From: Cylindrodendrum hubeiense
Taxonomy: Eukaryota > Ascomycota > Sordariomycetes > Hypocreales > Nectriaceae
Length of the DNA: 24,636 bases
Assembly: GCA_014621425.1 (NCBI GenBank)
Contig: JAANBB010000529.1
Coordinates: 1-24,636 of the forward strand
Reading direction: 5' to 3'
Under the pieces are notes generated by a model. That model was not told the origin of the DNA. It saw only the letters and a list, made by a program, of their open reading frames with translations, and did no database searches. The position numbers and the translations under genes were made by a program. Numbering within the stretch: the stretch's first letter is position 1; each line of letters starts with the position of its first letter. Of this stretch, positions 20,351-24,636 are shown piece after piece.

Positions 20351-22219
20351 TCAAGCCTCATCAACAGACTTGCCCTCTTTCTTGAGCTTCTCCCATCTTG
20401 TGCCTAGTCCAATAATGGTGGCTACACCAGCGGCCGCGATGGAGATAGCGAATACGACTTTCAAACCTTGCATGTAACCATCAATCACTGCATCCTGCTG
20501 ATCCATGGGAAAGAATTCGCGGATCTCTGTAGCACCACTCACGAGAAGTATGTTCTTATTGACTTCAGGAGCGTTGCGTAGGGCATGCTCGACCATCTGG
20601 TTGATAAAAGCACATTGGCCACCAGAGACAAGAAATGCGCTGCCAAGACCCCGGAAGACTAATGAGATTGTTAGTGAAATGAAGTGATTGAAAGATAGAG
20701 GAATATGATCAGAATCTTACAGAGCAGGATACCCGTAGCAGAAGACATATCCTTGTCCGAAGTGCTTCCTTGCACGGCAATCATAGGAACCTGGAATGCG
20801 AGACCCCAGCCAGCACCAGCTACAACCTGGTAGCCAATCCACTTGGCCATCGGAGAATCAACCTCGAGAAGATAGAGGGTTGCACCTCCGACTACCGAGA
20901 AAGCCGAACCACCGATGAGAACCGGCTGGTAACGTCCTGTCGCTGAGATCAGGGCGCCGCTAATTATAGTCGCGATGGTTGCAGCGATGATGAAAGGTAG
21001 GTTCCGGACACCACTCATGATAGGGCTACTACCATGCACAGACTGGAAGTAAATAGGGATGAAGTAGATGACCAGGAGAAAAGATCCACCCAGGAAAAAG
21101 GAGCAGGCACTCATGACAGCCACGGTCCGGTCCTTGGCAAGCCGGCCCTCAATCATGGACCGATCGCCTTGAACCCACTGGAGAAACACCCACGCAATGG
21201 AAATAAGAACGAAACCAACAAATAAGCCAATAACAACAGATGAGTTCCAGTCGTATTCCTGTCCACCATACTGGACTGCCAGGATATACGAGATTGTAGC
21301 GCCCATGGCCAGGACAATACCCAAGGGGTCCATCTGCAGGAGCTTTTCCACAAGCGGGACTTGTTGTGTGACAACGTTTCGGGGCGTCTGAAAACAGAAC
21401 AGAATAATGGCAGCTGAAACGGCTCCAATAGGGAGGTTAATATAGAAACACCATCGCCAGGAGAGGTGATCGGTAAACGCACCGCCCAGAAGCGGGCCGA
21501 TAACGCTGGCGAATCCATATGATGCGCCGATAATACCTGTAAAGGCAGGACGCTTGCTCGGGGGCGCTGAGAAAGCGACAATGGTATATGCGCCAGCTGA
21601 GAGACCAGCAGCTCCGACGCCAGCAATAGCACGACCAGTGATGAGGGTCTCCGCATTGGGAGCGACACCACAGACAATAGAGCCAATCTCGAAGATGAAA
21701 ATAGCAACAAGGAAAGACGTCTTAAGAGGGAAATACTTGTAAATTTTGCCCCCTTTTTGAATGTTAGCTGGGAGCTGGAGGGATGGCGGAGAGGAGAGAA
21801 CCTGCAAGTCGATTGGAAGCCGCCAAGGGTCATGAAGAAGGCTGCGCCGTACCAGCCTACCTTTTCGAGTCCCTTGAATTCTTCGGTGATTTTTGGAATA
21901 GCAGTTGCAACAATGGTCTGCAGAAAATACCATGTCAGCACATCAGTATGCAATATAGCATGAGCTGCGAGGTTTGTACCAAATCTAAGGCGAAGAGAAA
22001 TATGCTGAGGACTAAGGCGATGACGATAAATACCATCTTGGCTCCTGATGGGTACTCGTCATGCCGAATGATGAGGTGTTCGCCCTCAAATTGAGGGTGT
22101 AATAGCATTTCATTATCTTGCTTTCCATCCTGAACAAGGTCGTAGCCTCGCAGTGTCGACGCCGTCGATTGAGGACGGGACCAGTCTCCTCTCCCGTCGG
22201 TAGCTCGTATTAATCCCAT
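20351..22219 (-). CDS. MFS exporter, DHA2 type (14 TM), 4 exons, one GC-AG intron
   Basis: Exons are 22219-21980, 21917-21806, 21752-20721 and 20658-20351, giving 563 aa. The ~60-residue cytosolic N-terminus precedes TM1 ([18 protein letters not shown]), then [39 protein letters not shown] and the motif-C-like [25 protein letters not shown]. These are hallmarks of fungal 14-TM drug:H+ antiporters that export toxins, antifungals or secondary metabolites across the plasma membrane. Introns 1 and 3 are GT-AG. Intron 2 (21805-21753) restores the conserved STWGK only with a GC donor (T|GCAGGT); no GT donor in the segment keeps the frame. Upstream lies a pair of everted CGG repeats. A partial FAD monooxygenase follows on the same strand. 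Confidence 0.88.
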
Positions 22220-23067
22220 TGTATTTGAGTTTCAATAATCTCGTCGATTTGTTGGCCTTGGAAATGTACTGGGTCTGGCCGTGCTTGCAGCGTCGATGCT
22301 GAAGGTAATGACCAGTGGGAGTGCGAGGGTGTGATCTATAGTTCTGAATCTGGCGATGGTTCTAGGTGACGGCGAACCAAGGTTATTTTAATTTTTATCG
22401 GGTTGCAGTACTTTAAATACAGACTCGTATGATCTTGACCTGCCATCGCCGCTTAGTCGTTGGGACGACACCATTATAGGCCGAAGAACGAAAAATAGGA
22501 AGCTGCATCGACCCTAGCATGTCCCCGTATGGCGTCCCCGGACTCCACCTGCAAGCATGCTCTACCGAAGCCCTGCGGCGCTCCTACTTGCTGAGCCTGG
22601 ACAGAGTGCGCGATGGGCGAAGAACTGCTTATACGTGGGGCTTCTCGGGCGGCTACCTCGGTGGACTGAGCCTCATGCGATCAGGCACAGCCTCACCCGA
22701 GCCGAAGTTGGTTCAAAGTCCTTGACCAAGATCCAGGGTGGCATGTCGCAGATCTTTCTAAATAAGCGATAATGGTGGGTTGTGCTCTAGCGGTCGGCGG
22801 TTCCGGGCAGAGCCAAGACCTAAAACCTGAGTCGCCGATGACTCGGGATTTTGCTGCTGACAGCAACGATAAGAGAGCCAGTCAACTTCTTGGGTTTTTT
22901 GCTTAAAGCCCGATGACTCGGGAACCAGGTTGGGGTTGTGGTTGGTGAGAGAAGCGGGCCAAGTCCCACATACATGGACTAGGAATAGTAGCAAAATAAT
23001 TTGAAGACCCCGAATACTACGTAGCATTTGAGTCCTGGCACTTAACAATTGCAGTGTTTTATCCTAA
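22220..23067. other. Intergenic region, MFS promoter side
   Basis: 848 nt between the MFS start and the monooxygenase stop. It must hold the MFS promoter and the monooxygenase 3' end. The notable structure is a repeated 14-mer with everted CGG triplets at 22835-22848 and 22910-22923. No gene is supportable. Confidence 0.6.
22826..22923. repeat. Two copies of a 14-bp element with CCG-N6-CGG
   Basis: CCGATGACTCGGGA occurs at 22835-22848 and 22910-22923, 75 nt apart. Each copy contains CCG-N6-CGG, an everted CGG repeat of the sort bound by Zn2Cys6 dimers, and a TGACTC core. The first copy is also the right arm of an imperfect 8-bp hairpin (22826-22833 with 22840-22847). Site function is inferred. 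Confidence 0.6.
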
Positions 23068-24636
23068 CTAACTCTTCTTTTCTGTCAGTGTAAAACGAGA
23101 AGCAATCGCCTCACGGAATGCCTTCTCTACATCGTGCTCGTGGAGCCAGCCGGCAAATTTTCTGTGTGAAAGTCTCCCTCTGAACTGTTCGTCGGTTTCC
23201 ACTGCACCTGCAGCCCTCAGTCTCTCAGCACGATCAAGTTGCTCTTGGCGCCCGTCAAGCACGGTCTGGAGGACCTTTGAAGCGTGTGGACGCCGGATCG
23301 ACTCATACAAATCCAGTGCTACGTGCAGATGGCTTTGCGAGACCGGGTCGCTGATTGGCAGTGCCTCAGGAAATACGGCGCGCAGAGCGAGATATAATGT
23401 GTAGGCATCATCAATGGCCAAAGAAGCTCCGGCACCAAAGGCACCGCCATGAGTGTGAGCTGCGTCTCCAATGAGAGTTACACGATCTCCAAATGTCCAG
23501 CGATCGAGCTTCGGACCGAAGGCATTCGTATATCTTCGCAGGGTACCGGCGGGTATTCTCTCGATAATGGCTGGCACGGGGTGATGGTAGTCCTGGAGCG
23601 TAATTGTTAGCATATATCATCATTGAATCAATTAATTGACGTGATGATGGGAAAGACATACCTTGAATGCATCTTTCACGTCTTCAACTTCAGCCGGCGC
23701 ATTCCAAATAACATCTGTGAATGGCTTATCGGAATCCGATCCACCGGAATTTAAGTTGAAGGTAACGCCATATCCCTTATCCCCTATATACCAAAGTAAC
23801 TTAGCAAAAGAGCAGACATATTGATAGCAGAAGCAATTGATCAATATTGGAAAAGTCGTATTAGAACGTACCCAGTCTTGACGCAAAAAACCAGGATGTG
23901 GGGCCTTGCTATTATGTTCATTAGTTGGCACTCATCGCTACAAGCTAAAATTGGACGTTTTATGTAATTACCCATCGTGTAGATTCTTGATCCAAGCCCT
24001 CGATGTTTTCAACGAGGGCGTAGGGAAATGTCGTTCGGAACATAGCGTCACCCCAGTCGGCAAGTTTATGCTCAGGGACGAACGTCTCGCGTACTTTCTA
24101 TATAAAAGATACGATCAATTAGCGTTTATACCCGAAAAAGAAAATGATCAACTTTCGATTAGATCCATGGATAATCTAGACAGGGATAGCATACCGATCT
24201 GATTCCGTCCGCCCCGATCACAAGATCAGCAGTTACGGATGTCCCGTCCTCAAACACAACAATGGCTTGCGACTCGTCTACCTGGACTTTAATCACATTC
24301 TTTGCCGCATGGAGAATATCTGCTGGGAGCTTCTTGATCAACTCCTGTTGTAATACTGCACGGTGGGTTCTTGCAAAGTGGTGCCGTTGGTCGGGAACAT
24401 GATCGTACCCATTCTGGGTTAGGACATCAACTCTCTCCTGTAAAAATTCTTCCTGACTAGCGGCTGTTAGCACTAGTGTGGAATTTTTTGCAGGCCCACC
24501 AAAATTTGGCTGCTGCTGTGGTGGGTGCCCTTTGGGTACTAACACCGCAATAAAGGAAGGATTGAGAGAGTTGACTTCCTTTACCCAGCAGCCACGGCCG
24601 CAGCCCAAGGGCTCCGGCCATGATCGAAGCCTATTG
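23068..24636 (-). CDS. Class A FAD-dependent monooxygenase, partial (5' end beyond the window), at least 5 exons
   Basis: Exons read from right to left: up to 24195 (5' boundary unresolved, coding clearly from about 24437), 24097-23972, 23908-23872, 23783-23662 and 23592-23068. About 350 residues are visible. Signature motifs of salicylate-hydroxylase-like flavoproteins are ADLVIGADGIRS just before the first intron and GDRVTLIGDAAHTHGG in the last exon, which binds the FAD ribityl chain. The N-terminal GxGxxG Rossmann segment is not in the window, so the gene is cut, not necessarily broken. The enzyme would hydroxylate or oxidise an aromatic or polyketide-like substrate using NAD(P)H and O2. 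All four introns are GT-AG. Its neighbour is a drug-type exporter on the same strand. Confidence 0.85.

Noticed and set aside
21153..21953. Alternative 266-codon - strand frame overlapping the MFS gene
   Set aside because: Only its first part (exon 2) is real; beyond the intron the frame loses all transporter motifs, while the spliced frame keeps them.
22519..22772. Overlapping 68- and 71-codon + strand frames upstream of the MFS gene
   Set aside because: Short, overlapping, without recognisable motifs or any start context better than chance.

Overview
The window reads as nuclear DNA of a filamentous ascomycete (Pezizomycotina, probably Sordariomycetes; the class is a guess). The genes are spaced 0.3-1.4 kb apart and carry short GT-AG introns of about 50-100 nt with CTAAC/CTGAC-like branch sites. 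Products include fungal-type proteins such as a Zn2Cys6 regulator and a mitochondrial methylisocitrate lyase. There are no rRNA genes, convincing tRNAs, CRISPR arrays or intact transposons. Ten protein genes are supported, one of them cut by the right edge.

Left third (1-6900): a short-chain dehydrogenase (SDR, +) runs convergently into a mitochondrial 2-methylisocitrate lyase (-). That lyase is divergent from a mitochondrial 2-methylcitrate synthase (+). Lyase and synthase are the last and first enzymes of the methylcitrate cycle, which removes propionyl-CoA made from odd-chain fatty acids and Val/Ile/Met. They share a 1.2-kb promoter that contains a palindrome of two opposed CCAAT boxes. 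The dehydratase step is not in the window. A small GNAT acetyltransferase (-) follows.

Middle (6900-17950): a gene-poor stretch with an 11-bp tandem array leads to ornithine aminotransferase (+). Next, all on +, come a Zn2Cys6 transcription factor, an amidohydrolase-3 enzyme and an AAAP amino-acid permease. The order suggests nitrogen or amino-acid catabolism (release of an amine or acid from an amide, uptake, transamination), possibly under the local regulator. This is inference from position and family only.

Right third (17950-24636), all on -: an intracellular GH43 beta-xylosidase with two copies of an XlnR-type GGCTAAATA element upstream; a 14-TM DHA2-type MFS exporter whose best gene model needs a GC-AG intron; and a class A FAD monooxygenase that runs off the window. 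The exporter and monooxygenase could be the edge of an aromatic-compound or secondary-metabolite cluster.

I see no clearly new molecular system. The most useful leads are the divergent methylcitrate promoter with its SDR neighbour, the regulator/amidohydrolase/permease block, the paired sugar-regulator sites, the GC-AG intron and several short tandem arrays.
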